A DNA stretch of 64,000 bases from Rotaria socialis (lineage: Eukaryota > Rotifera > Eurotatoria > Philodinida > Philodinidae), in assembly GCA_905331475.1 (NCBI GenBank), contig CAJNYU010003219.1, positions 124,001 to 188,000 of the forward strand, given 5' to 3'. The translations under genes were made by a program, and so were the position numbers. The notes below the pieces were generated by a model. That model ran no database searches, was not told where the DNA came from, and saw nothing but the letters and a program-made list of their open reading frames with translations. Positions 11,591-24,100 of the stretch are shown here, in pieces (position 1 is the first letter of the stretch; the number at the start of each line of letters is the position of its first letter).

Positions 11591-14392
11591 ATGTCCTGCC
11601 CGTGGCTATGGTTAATAGTCAATTTATTTATTAGTTTTATTTCTCTTAGTCAATCACGTTATATACGTCTACCACCTGTCAATTGCAGTGAATTATCTCC
11701 AATTGGCACATCAATAACTCAATTGATCAATGTTTTACCATCATCCAATTGGGAATTTACATTTTTAACTCGAACATCAGTTATATCTTATTTTCTCTTA
11801 GATGATCTTAAAGGTACAATAACAGTGAAACGTCGACTCGATCGTGAAGATCTTTGTCGTTTGGGTATATGTTCATGTTCAAATGAATGTCTACTTAAAC
11901 TTGAAATTAATGCACTTAGCGATACATATACACATATAATCTATGTACCAATCATTATTATTGATGAAAATGATAATTTTTGTTTTTTTTCAAATGATAT
12001 TTATTATTTAAATATAAGTGAAAATGTGCCTATCAATACTCGACTTGTTTTACCTATAGCACATGATCCAGATCAAACACCAAATAATGTTCAATCGTAT
12101 TTAATAGTACCAAATAATTATTCTGAATTTCGTCTTGATAATCAATTTTCACCATCGATGATTATTATGAAAGAATTAGATCGAGAATCATGTGATAAAT
12201 ATTATTTTAATTTTTGTGCTTATGAAGGCATTGAAAATCAAAAACGTTCTTGTTGTACAACAGTTGTCTTAACGATTACTGATATTAATGATAATTCACC
12301 GAAATTTCAACAGGATCAACACTCACCATTAATTATTAAAGTATCTGAACTAAGTCCTATTGATACAGAACTTATTCAAATGAAAGCTTTTGATCCAGAT
12401 GAAGGTCTTAACGGACAAATCAGATATACATTTTCAAAGTGGACACAAAATGATGCAACAATTATTAAAATATTTAATCTAAATCCTCTAAATGGTTCAA
12501 TTACTTTATTAAAACAGTTAGATTATGAAGAAAGAAATAATTATGAATTACAAATACAAGCAAAAGATTCCGGATCTAATGCTATTCCAACGTACGCAAC
12601 ACTTATTATACAAGTAAAATCTTTTTAAATAACTTAATTCTAATGGATCCTATTAACTTTCTAGGTTATTGATGAAAATGATTGTACACCGGAAATTTTT
12701 ACATTCTCACCAGCTGATGTTCAACTTATAAACAATTCAATAATATATATCTTAGAAAATATTTCTCTGGGTACACCAATTCTATATGTGACAGTTTCTG
12801 ATTGTGATAGTAATGAAAATGGACGTGTAGCAATGAAATTAATCTCATCATTTGATACAACTTCGCCTGTACAATTAGAACAAGTAACTGATAATACATA
12901 TGTTATAAAGACAAAGATACTTCTTGACCGTGAACAAAATTCATTTCATTCATTTACATTACTTACATATGATCATGGTCATCCGCAACGTTCAATAGAA
13001 AGTCAATTTGAATTACAGTTAATTGATGTTAATGATTGTTCACCGATTTTTGAAAATTCAACAAATTATTCATTTTATATTGATGAAAATAATGAAGAAA
13101 ATTTGATTCTTCATACAGTAGAAATATATGATCCTGATGAAGATGATCATCTTACACTGAAACTTAAATTTAATAATAAACAAGACTATAATAATATTTT
13201 TCAATTGAATGAAAAAAATCAATTAATTATTTTAAAACGTCTTGATTATGAAAAACAATCATCATATGAATTTTCTATTCTTGCTGAAGACGCAATGGGA
13301 CATAAAACATTTGTGCCCATAGTAATTCATTTAAATGATTTAAATGATAATCCAGTTCAATTTTCAAAAAAATTTACTCAATTTCAATTAGAGGAAAATC
13401 AAAATAATCATACATTTCTCGGTCATATTCAAGCTGAAGATGAAGATGAAAATGATGAAATTATTTATAAAATACATTCAGAAGATTTAAATCAAACAAA
13501 AAATTTTATTGAATTAAAATCTAATGGAGATTTGTATACAAAAATAAGTTTTAATCGAGAAAAAATAAATAAACTTAAATTTCGTATTATTGCAAATGAT
13601 TCATTACATACTGATTTAATATCTATTGAAATTTTAGTTCTTGATCAAAATGATAATAAACCAACAATGATAAGTCGATCGCCTTATTGTTACATATATA
13701 ATAAAACAAATAGTAATGAAAATATTCGAATAGACTTAGAAAGCTATGATCCTGATGAAGATGATAATGGAAACGTATCATTTTCTTTGGTTAATCCATC
13801 ATCAATGGAAATAACACTCCTTTCAAATGGAACTCTAATAGTTCCGCCTTTATTTCAAGAATATCAATTTGACATTTATTTACACGATCAAGGAAAATCA
13901 AAAGTATTATCTTCAATCTATAAGAAGTTTATTCTTCTTATTGTTTCTGATGAATCTGAATGTCAAAATTATTCAATAATATCTTCAATTCAACTTGACC
14001 AAAGAACATTTATTTACTTTATTTCCATTATACTTATTAGTCTACTATGTTCTACAATAGTTATTCTTCTTATTTGTTGTTTTTATTATTTTCTACAACG
14101 ACGTTCAAGAAGAAGAAGATCTTTGAATAATAAGACAACAACAAATTTAACACCATCTTTTTCATCATCATTAAATGAAGATGCTGAAAATGACACATTA
14201 CTATTGTCATCTCCATCGCCTCAATTTACGGCTATGACAACAGTATCGATATCAACAACGACTACGAATGATTCAACTCGTTTAACAACATTCGCTGATC
14301 GAATTCCAACGAATAAATCTTCATCTTTATCAAGTTCATCATCGACAACATATGTTAAAATGAGTCATTCATTTGAAGATGAAATACTGTAA
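11591..14392 (+). CDS. Cadherin-repeat single-pass membrane protein (protocadherin-like)
   Basis: Exons 11591-12613 and 12665-14392 join in frame across a 51-base intron to give 916 residues. A signal peptide is visible at 1-22. About seven cadherin repeats follow, marked by the calcium-binding linker motifs DENDN (near 125), DINDNSP (231), DENDCTP (344), DVNDCSP (461), DLNDNP (564) and DQNDNKP (667), with LDRE/LDYE motifs between. A hydrophobic helix at about 790-820 is followed by Arg-rich stop-transfer residues and a Ser/Thr-rich tail of about 95 residues. Family role: calcium-dependent cell adhesion at the plasma membrane. No beta-catenin-binding tail or laminin-G/EGF modules are seen, so it is protocadherin-like rather than classical. 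A possible splice acceptor lies upstream at 11547-11548. Confidence 0.93.
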
Positions 14393-14468
14393 TAGATTTC
14401 TCCTCCTTCTTTTCTTTTCTTTTGTTTCTCAATGTTGTACAGTTTTGTTTTTCTTTGGTTAGTGCAAT

Positions 14469-14474
14469 AATAAA
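14469..14474 (+). terminator. Candidate polyadenylation signal of the cadherin gene
   Basis: AATAAA about 77 bases after the stop codon, in a T-rich context. Confidence 0.45.
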
Positions 14475-16130
14475 TCTAATGTGTCATGTTTTCTTTTCTC
14501 AAGAGATCATATTGTATGTTTATTATCCTGAAGAAAAAAAAATATACAGATGCACAATATAATTGAGCGTGTGTCATTTTTAATTGAATAGCAATAGCAT
14601 TAAGATGCTCTCAATGAATTTTCTCGAGGGAAAAATAAGAATTCAATTTATTTTAGGAATAACTGTCCAGACACATTTACTGCTATTAGAATGAACCCGT
14701 TCGATCGTGAATAGACAATAAAATTTGATTGGAAACCTTATTCTTGCAATTTGTCTGAGCACAATTGGATCGAGCTATTCTATAATTAATAATTTTCAGC
14801 ATCAGTAATATATCGAGAAATTGATCCTACTCTTGTAATTGACATCCGCAATATTTTATAATTACCGTTATAGAATTAAAGTATGAGAATTAAGTGAATC
14901 AAGAATCTTCATTGGACACTCAGTCATACATATAATCATAAACTATGATTAATTCGAATGGTAAAATAAAAATAAAATATTAGAAATAGTAGAACGATAA
15001 ATATTACTAAACAATTTAGTTCATCTATTAAATTGTTGAGATATTTCAGTAGTTTTTAGAATCGAAAAAGAATTGAAAATTCAAAAATATCTTATCTACA
15101 GTTCTTGACCAATTTCTAATCAATGCATGTGAGAAATAAAGATTGAAAAATCGTCCTATCAGTCGATGAAGTCAAATCAAAAGCTAATAACATGACATAA
15201 AGCTTTGCGAGCTTTGGATAATTCATACGAAGAAAGCAAACAAATGTACACTGATTTGCGGGATACTTTTTTTCTCTACTTCAAAAGCAAATATATTGCG
15301 CCCCCAAAAAGTCTATTTACACATGTGTCTTCACGTGAGTAGAAAAATAAATCATGAAGCAATCGACAAATGCGACATTTCTTTTCACAATCACCCGGCG
15401 ATTGTTTTTAATTTGAAAAACTGCAAAAATATTTTCAATAATCCTGAATAGCAAAAGTTAAATCAGTATTTCTTAATGATAATATCTTGGTAGTTCAGTA
15501 CTAATGTTATTTTTTGAATAACACCATATATAGAGTTACCGAAATGGAATAGAATAGAAATTTCTTGCTATACACCAGTGCTAACCATGATATTTTGATT
15601 GAGCTAGTTTTGATAAGATAAAAATATCAATGAGAAAATGAAAATAAAAATTACGATGTTTTTTAATGGCATTAGTCAAACAAATGACTCGTTACAAGTT
15701 TTTAATAATATTACATTTGTCTTAAAAAACATATTCTTCATCTGCAAAAAAAACTATTGTAGTCGGACAGAATGAAAGAAAGAAATCATTTTACCGATTT
15801 CTGTTCTATCTTTAGGAAGAGAAAGTAAACAGCCAGCAAATTTGACATGACAAATTATAAGGAAAAATAATGAATTCTCTTTCTTGGGATGATAGGAAAA
15901 TTAGTGATAAGCTATGACATGTACAGCTGAAGAAAATTTGGCATGATTCCAAACGCCTATGCAATTAAAATTATTTATTCAAAGAAAAAAATAACGGAAC
16001 TTCACCGCAATGTTACATCAAAGTATGCTCAAATGTGTCAATTGAGCGCATGATTTTGATCAGTAAGACAGTTGAGAGGCATTGAAAAGAGGAAGTGTAT
16101 TTTGAGGTTCTATCATAACATGAGTGCCTG

Positions 16131-16161
16131 TTTGTTGTTGTTGTTGTTGTTGTTGTTGTTG
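16131..16161. repeat. (TTG)n microsatellite
   Basis: About ten TTG units. The Thr run in the minus-strand ORF is caused by it. Confidence 0.9.
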
Positions 16162-16846
16162 ACAAGAATGCTTGACTACTTGAAATTGCTTTCTCCTTTC
16201 CTATAAGTGTAAAGCGAAAGGAAGCATACGAAGGTCGTATCATTTGATAAATTGTACCTTGTAGTTGGTTTAATAGAAGTTATTTAATGACCAACTGAGA
16301 AAGAGATTATTGTATACAAAACTATTTATCGATTGATTTCTGATTGCTGTGTTATCAGAGTTGCTTTGTGGTTAAGTAATAAACTATCTATAGAGAAATT
16401 CATATAAATTCAACGATTTATTTCATTTAGAATATTACAGTTCTATCTGAAACATTCAGTAAAAAATGTTGTAAACGAATTTCATGAGTATTTTCTAGGC
16501 AAGTCAATGAGATTAACTTACTATAACTGATAAATTCTATGCGTATACATATTTTTAGTAGACTTTTCAGGACCAACCAGATAAAATCCTTTTCTGTACG
16601 AAATCTTTTGCTTATATGAATAGTATAGAGCGATTTTTGTGAATTATGCTTGCGCCTTCATTTCAAAGGCTACAGAATTTCTTTTAACTAAGTTTTATTG
16701 TACATTATGTGAGTATCTGAATTTGACATGCTAGATTTTAATAGATTTTCAGGATCAGAAAAATTATCTTTATCATTTATCATTTATCTTTAGATGTTAC
16801 CGATGGATACAAAATAGATTATATTCGATAATTACTCGTCACCCAC

Positions 16847-17202
16847 GCAGACAAACATTTGGAATAACGCGTTTAAACATTTAATCGGAAGCCGCGATTG
16901 TGAGTCATTAACACTCATTATGCAAACGCAAGAAACGCATGTTTTTCTCAGAATTTTTACTTTCAGAGCGCAAAACCAGCTATAAACTATAGTTATGGGC
17001 GTTTAAGGGCAAAATTATTCTATAATTATAACAGCAATATGTGTAGACGCTCATAGCTGTAGTTTATAGCTGGTTTTGCGCTCTGAAAGTGAAAATTCTG
17101 AGAAAAACATGCGTTTCTTGTGTTTGCATAATGAGTGTTAATCACTCACAATCACGGCTTCCGATTGAATGTTTAAACGCGTTATTCCAAATGTTTGTCT
17201 GC
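16847..17202. repeat. Long foldback (inverted-repeat) element
   Basis: Left arm 16847-17003 and right arm about 17046-17202 are near-perfect reverse complements, roughly 95 percent by eye, around a loop of about 42 bases. Both outer ends carry GCAGACAAACATTTGGAATA in the appropriate orientation. The pairing may extend a few bases outward. No coding capacity and no clear target-site duplication is visible. It resembles a foldback MITE; the family is not recognised. Confidence 0.9.
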
Positions 17203-17360
17203 TTGGACAATAGCAAGAATTATAATATAGTTAGTCTTGTTGTTTAGCTAGTGATTAAGTTCATTCTAAAAAGATTCAGATCAACAACAGCTTTTCTATT
17301 GCCTAGATTCTGCAGTAGTGCAAAATAAATAACTATTATGCTTTCGATAGATAGACTTCC

Positions 17361-17918
17361 ATGAGGATATTAATATTAATTTTTGATGATTCCAGGTTTG
17401 AATCTTTTTTTCCGAAACATATCAATCAGATTATTCAACCCTCTATGAGGGTACCGCTTTGTTATTGACTGTCACCTTTTGCAATTTCGGTTTTTGGCAT
17501 ATTACTAGGAGTTGGCATTTGGTTGTACGTATGGGACGCAAATACTCCATCTATATATGACAGCAAAACAATGTGTTTTCTACTGGATTCTAACTATACT
17601 GTTAACGCATGTAAGTCTTGTTCTGACCACTGTTTTGGTAACAGTTGCAATCACTCTCAAAGCTGTACAACGTCCTGTACAGATTAAAGCTACTATTCTG
17701 AGTGGTTTGTGGTTAACTATCCAATTTTCAAAGGCACCAAAATTACAAGTGTCATTTCAACGTCTGTTGGCTCAAGTCTACGTGGCCTTCATATAAATAG
17801 AGATATACTTAGAGAGGAGCCTCCTTATTTTGTTTTGCAACAAGACTACCATTTTTATCGAGTAAAACTGAGACATAGGATGGATGGATGGATGACGGTT
17901 ACTGGACGTGGGTTTTGA
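17361..17918 (+). pseudogene. Decayed membrane-protein gene with two in-frame stops
   Basis: One frame from an ATG at 17361 runs 185 codons, broken only by TGA at 17466-17468 and TAA at 17685-17687, before a final stop. Open runs of about 35, 72 and 76 codons in the same frame are unlikely in such AT-rich noncoding DNA. After the first stop it reads a hydrophobic helix (FAISVFGILLGVGIWLYVWD). A Cys-rich segment with about eight cysteines follows, and then a segment rich in aromatic residues including YYSEWFVVNYPIFKG. I do not recognise the family. Alternatives are a short intron I cannot place, or chance. The reading is from sequence; the pseudogene status is inference. Confidence 0.5.
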
Positions 17919-20900
17919 TAGGGAAAAAGACTTTCATTTACACAATTATCTAGCATTATAGCCAACGACTGATCAAATTTGATCATGATATAAAAACACC
18001 ACGAATACCACATCAACGGGGATTTCGATCATTAAAATTTCAGTTTTTTAGTGAAGTCAACATAATATTTAGAATCAGCAAAAAATTCTGTACCGAATAA
18101 TTCACATAGTACTTAAGAAAAGTTTTCATCAAATGTCCATATCAAGAAAATCATTAGTCAGATTTTTCAAAGAAAAAGAATATATGGATCTAAAGACCAA
18201 AATATAATGGAAAATTGTTTCCATTATGGCATGTAGTATTATAATTACTGGTACTGTTACTTTTTGAGTCAGATTTCTAGATTATTAAAACAAATTTTTA
18301 ATTGAATCAATGACGTATGAAGTTGATTGTGTAAACTAGAATTGATCACTATCTATAGGAGCTATTTAGAGAAATTTTATTGATAGATAACCAAAATATA
18401 CATACTATTTCATATGTGAAATTGTTTTTAAAATTTATTCAACAGTTTAGTTTGTAAAAATGTTCATGATTCTAATCGATAATGCAGAGATAAAGTCAAT
18501 GAAAACTACTAATCTATTGTGTTCGAGCTAAGTTATTTGACTTAGGTATGCACTCGCCTTGGTAACTGAACCGAATACATCTCTATCATCTGTTAGCCGT
18601 ACCGCATAAAGCTGATATCTAAGATAAAAAATTTGTGTCATCCGATATATGATTTCATGTATTTGGTAAAAAAGGTGTGAAAAATGTCCTTATATTTTGA
18701 CAAGAAAGAGTTCAATCACGTAAAAATGTGCTCCTACGACTAAACTATGTACTAGAGAGAATGAAATAATTCTCATATAAATACAATTTTTTCATTTTAC
18801 ATCCTTCGATACCAGTGTGAATATTGCTTTACTCGTGCAGTTAATCTTTAGTACACGATTTCTGATATCATCGGATAGATAAAGATTAAATAGCAATCTA
18901 TCGCATTATAGTGATATGGTTTCGATTCGTGTAAATGTTTTAAACTCTGTTTCTTACTCCATATTTCACATTATGTGCTGAGTTACACATTTTTAATGGA
19001 CAAAACGTTATTCGAGTATGCACAGGTTTGTTTTACACTTTGACGAACTTTTATTGGAAACGGGCTATGATCTACTATCTTTTCACTTCAGTAGTCCGAA
19101 GGTTAAGAGTTTAACATCATTTATAAGATGTTCAAAATAGCTATGCTATGAAAAAGACAATGCTCTTGAACTTTGGCTTATGTGAATTTTTTTTTAAATT
19201 GTTAATGTCTGTATATTTTATCATAGATTAGCAACACTTACGACTGCTACTAGAATTCAAAATCTGTGAAGTCTGTTGCATAGGATTTCATCCGTGGCTT
19301 ATCCAACGTGACTTTACTTGTATTTGCATGTGTAGGAATGGGAATAACTATAATATTAACTGTGATCGAATTGATTTTCTCGCAATGCTAAACAGAGAAT
19401 GTGGTTACTGGTATCTCTCGCTTCACTTCTATGTTTCATGTTGTATACGAACATTTCACTCTTTGTTACACTTTTTCGTTTTCATTTGTTATCCTGATGC
19501 TATACAGAGACCTAGTACTTAATTAAAATAGTACATGCTATTTTTAGCTGTTTTCTTCATCTATTGAATGCGATTGGCATCTTTTGCAACTCAAATAGCT
19601 TCAAGTAGCATTTTGAAGCACAACATGTCTCGAAGGCTAGCAGCTGTTTCACTATTCGAATGTCAACCACTAAACGAAGACAAAGAGCGACTAGTACTAA
19701 ATTTTGACAAAAAATGAACTTCTAAACTTATTGATTTATCTGCGTCATCGCTGCTTATGTTAGTGGCTATTTACAAATAAAAACAATAATTCAAATGGTA
19801 AACTTTCGTTCGACTAGTGTTTCTAAATAAGCCATCTTAAAATTATTCATAAAATGTACGACATGTTTTAATATTGAGCTAGAGAGTTGTTGCGGTCAGA
19901 AGAATATTTAAGTGCTGAGAATTATTGCCAAATGAAAGGCGCATTAAAGTTTCGTTTGAGTTGAGTCTTTTTCTTATGTTAAATCAATGAAGGTCTTTAG
20001 ATATAAGAAGAGTAAACATTAAAATCATGTTTCAAAGAAGAGAACCAAAAGAATTTTTGGATCAGTGTTGTCCACTACATTCCAATTTACGTTCCATTTT
20101 ATGGGAAGATTTTCTTTTACTTGAAGCATCTTTCAAATATTTTGTTTGACCAGAAATTGTTTTCAGTCCAGTAAGGGTAATTCAATAGAATTCAATCCTT
20201 AAGAAAAACATCCATCATCTTTTAGTATATAGTTGACTATAGTCTCTAATAGACTTTAATAAGACGATCTTTACATCAGCAATGTGAGATGCATGTTGTA
20301 TTCTAATATGAGCTCAGAAAAAAATGCTTAATGATGGTCAATATCATTTTTGTACAGCATATCATAAGTAGCGGTGCGCACACTATTACTTTCACTTAAA
20401 AAGATCCAATTACAAGTAGAAATATTTAGTTGTAATACTAGATTTTTAATTCACACACATTTTTGTTACAGTATATTATATGATAGTAGATTCTCTAGAT
20501 ATTTTTGAATTAAAAACTAGGCATTGTGATACGCTAATGAGTACACCAGCGAATAAACTACATGTGTGCAGACATTATCATCGATAGAAAGTTGTTCATT
20601 TTGTAAAAAGATAATTAATAAAACGTTGCCATTAAAAGTAATTTATAATTTCTATCAACAGCTTATCTACGTTTTAAACAGAAGTTCTTTTAAATCAAGA
20701 TGCAAATCTTCAAGTGACTTTGAATAATGATGATTTATAATCATGTTTAGAGTATGGATTTACGTAAAAATTATAATTACATTCAAACAAACTAAAGTTC
20801 TTAGCGAACAGAATCGCTCTTGATTCAATTTGATTTCTAGTTATTGATATTATTCATTATCGTATACGCTTTGCTTATTATGACATTTGCGTACCAATCA

Positions 20901-21131
20901 TGATTGATATTCGTTGTCGTTGGTAATTTATTTCATGCATCCAGAATGTAAAATAAAACAACAGAGTTTTCAATAAAGTACTACACTACATGCAATGAAT
21001 GGTTAAATTATTTTTTTTATTTAAAAAATAAATAAAAGAAGCATATCACTGTTAAATGCAGACTACATATTATATTTTCAACTAAAAAATAAAAAGAATT
21101 TACAATTACAGTTACTTTTAATTGACTGAAA
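17919..21131. other. Intergenic, possible further gene debris
   Basis: No intact gene seen. One frame at about 19284-19521 reads two hydrophobic segments separated by a TAA stop, possibly another membrane-protein remnant. The rest is AT-rich without recognisable content. Confidence 0.45.
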
Positions 21132-24100
21132 TTATGTTTCAGTATTCCCGTAAGTGCCCGGTGGAGCACGATAATATTCTGGAAATGTAACTAATTGAAT
21201 AGTTGAAAAAGCGTACGCTTTAACACCTGTATTAATAAGTGTATTCTCAATTGATGTACCATTACGTCGAAATCGACTAATTATATCTTGCAGATCATGT
21301 CGATCAACATTATGATTATTTACAAGTAATTGACCTTGTTCTAATGTAAAGCCCATTGATGTGCGATCTTTAGCACTTTTACAACCTGTGACTCTTATTC
21401 CATATACTTTACGGCAAATCTAAATCGAAATAATTAATATTATCAATCATTTCAAAATGAATAGTTTACTTTTTCAGCAAGTGGAAAAATATCAACATTT
21501 TTTGGTTTGTTTGAATTGATTGCATGTTCAAGCAACTCCATCAAATGAGGTATGTCGTCTTAAAAGAAAACACTCGTGCATCATTTCTAATCTCATACTA
21601 TTACATTTTTTCAAGTATGAAAAGAAGAAGAAAGAATAAATACCTGGTAAATTATCGACACTTTTATTAATGTAGACTTTGAGTTTAGCTAGACTTTTAC
21701 AATTGAGATTTTGTTCAATTGGTGGTGCGTTAAAAAAGTTGAACCTTAAAAACACAAAATTATTCAATTTTTTAAAATTCTTTTGTTTCACTCTAGTACT
21801 AACTCCTTTGCTCGTGCAAATAATGCTCGATGATCAATACCAATATTGAATACTATTGGTAGAATACGAATTACAGCACCATTTTTTAAAACTTGTGGTA
21901 ATCGAGCAAACGTATGAGTAGGCAAGGGTATCGCGACCTTACAATAAAATCGTGTACCAAAAAAACGAGGTTGCAATAAACTATTGTTTATAGTTGCAGG
22001 TACAAAGCGTACATGGACATGTTCTAGGGCATGAATTGCCTCAACAGAATCTTCAAGCATACCCAACTCATCACCAGCACATGTAAGAAGATATTCGAAC
22101 GAGATCAACATTCCTGCGATGAATCAAATTAAAAATAAATGATGGAACATCGGATTCGCATCCGATTGTTACGTGTATTGCAAAAACTGAGTCGATTTAT
22201 ATATGTTTTGAATAATTTTGAGAAAAAAAAATTTCTTTTGAAAAATCCCTGNCCCTCAGAGATAGGATGATCAATAATGACAATTTTTTTGATAACTCAG
22301 CCATTTCTTGACGGGTCCCTCTCATCTTCGAACTCGACCGAGATATTGATGAGATCATTCTGTGTACAAAATTTCAAGACAATTGGATGAGGCTTTCAAA
22401 AGTCATCATGTTAACGGCCGGGTGGACACACTGACCGAATCTAGTGTACTCACTTTTTGAGTACACAAAAATGCAAAAAAATAGAGGAAAATAAAACGCT
22501 TCGTCACAATCATTCTTTTCTTCTTCTGCTATTTCTATATTATTAAATCTAATTATCTTTAAAGTTCATACTGATTTTTATTATTCATAAACAAATATTT
22601 ATGAAAAGAATGCAGACGACATCATTAAGTTTAATAATCGTTTTGATGGCATTGAAGATCCTTTTTTAGAAAAAATATTAATCGTTTTCTGTGTAGTTGT
22701 TGTTTTCGGTAAAACCACAACTCGAGATGATTTTAATTCGGGTTGCATAGGAAAAGTAAGGCTTATTGTAGGTGGAGGTACAAGAACAATAGTTGGCCGA
22801 GGATAATTGCTCATCGGAATTCTTTTCGAATTATCTGTTGCAATTTTATTATCCGCTTTAAGCTTTTTCGATGGCGATTTTATTATTGTGGGATGTGTTC
22901 GTTTGACTTTTGGCGATTCCATTGCTGGAGGTAATGGAAATGATGTAATTGATGTCACTGACAGAACTGTGGGAACTGGTGTCATAGATACGTCAGATGG
23001 TTCTTTCTTTATATTTTGATGTGTTTTGGCTCGTCGATGAGCACGTTTTGATGATACTTTTTCATCAGGTGACTTATGATATGTTCTCGGTCTTGAAAGT
23101 CGATTAACAGTTTCTACGGTAAATGTTGTAATCACATGACGTCCATATTGATCTGTTTTATGTAGATTTTGTGGTAAAGGTTTTGTTTTAATCTTAGTTG
23201 TGAATCGATTCTTTGGCTCAAAAAGATTTTCACTTGAAATAGATGCTATTGTTTGGACATTTCTTGGCTTGACTGTTACTTGTTTTGTTGCCAACGCTGA
23301 TATATATAGGGGCGGAGCTGATTCTGTAGTTGCAAAAGAACTTCTTGATGGAATACGATTAAAAAGTGAATTAGTATCATTTGACGAATAACTTGGTGGT
23401 CGATTATGTGATCGACTTTTTGTTATACGCCGATTAAAATCCTCAATAGTCCCGAATGATCCTATTTGATCATCATTTTCCATCGATGCATTTAATATAC
23501 TCTCAGACGTTTTTCTTCGTTCTTCGTCATCACGTGTTACGTCACGTAAAGGATTTTCAATATCAGTAAAACTTGTCTCAAAATGCGATACAAAACCAGC
23601 ATGGCGTTGTGAGAGCTCATCAAAACGATTGAGAAGACCATCAATCGAGCGTAATACAGGAATCATGTTTGTACGTCTGTGTGCGAATGTGTGTTAGTAG
23701 AAAAAAAGAAGAAAAAAAAGCTGAAGTGCCGAAGATCAAATCAAAGCGAACGAAAAAGGGTGATTTTTGTTTCAAAATGTATTTAACGAATAATCTAATA
23801 CACTATTCTGTTGCTTTTTTTTCTCACACGCGTCTGTGCACTCACCATTGCTAATGTAAAGGTTCCATGTTTGATCACTTATGTTAGTCGACGACAGAAG
23901 AACAGAAATAGAGAATATGAGGCAAGTTAGCTAGAAAAAAGAAAACAATAATAAGTGTGATGTTTAAAAAAGTAAATAGTTTTCAAGATTAAATAAATAA
24001 AAAATATATATATGTATATTTAATATAATTACCGTCTGAGAAAAGGCAATATCAAAACGTTCACGATAACTTTGAGAGTAACGTTCGATTTCCATACTTT

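Larger units (their letters stand above)
14393..16846. other. Intergenic, no gene recognised
   Basis: AT-rich sequence without protein-like ORFs. It includes a (TTG)n run at about 16131-16161. Confidence 0.55.
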
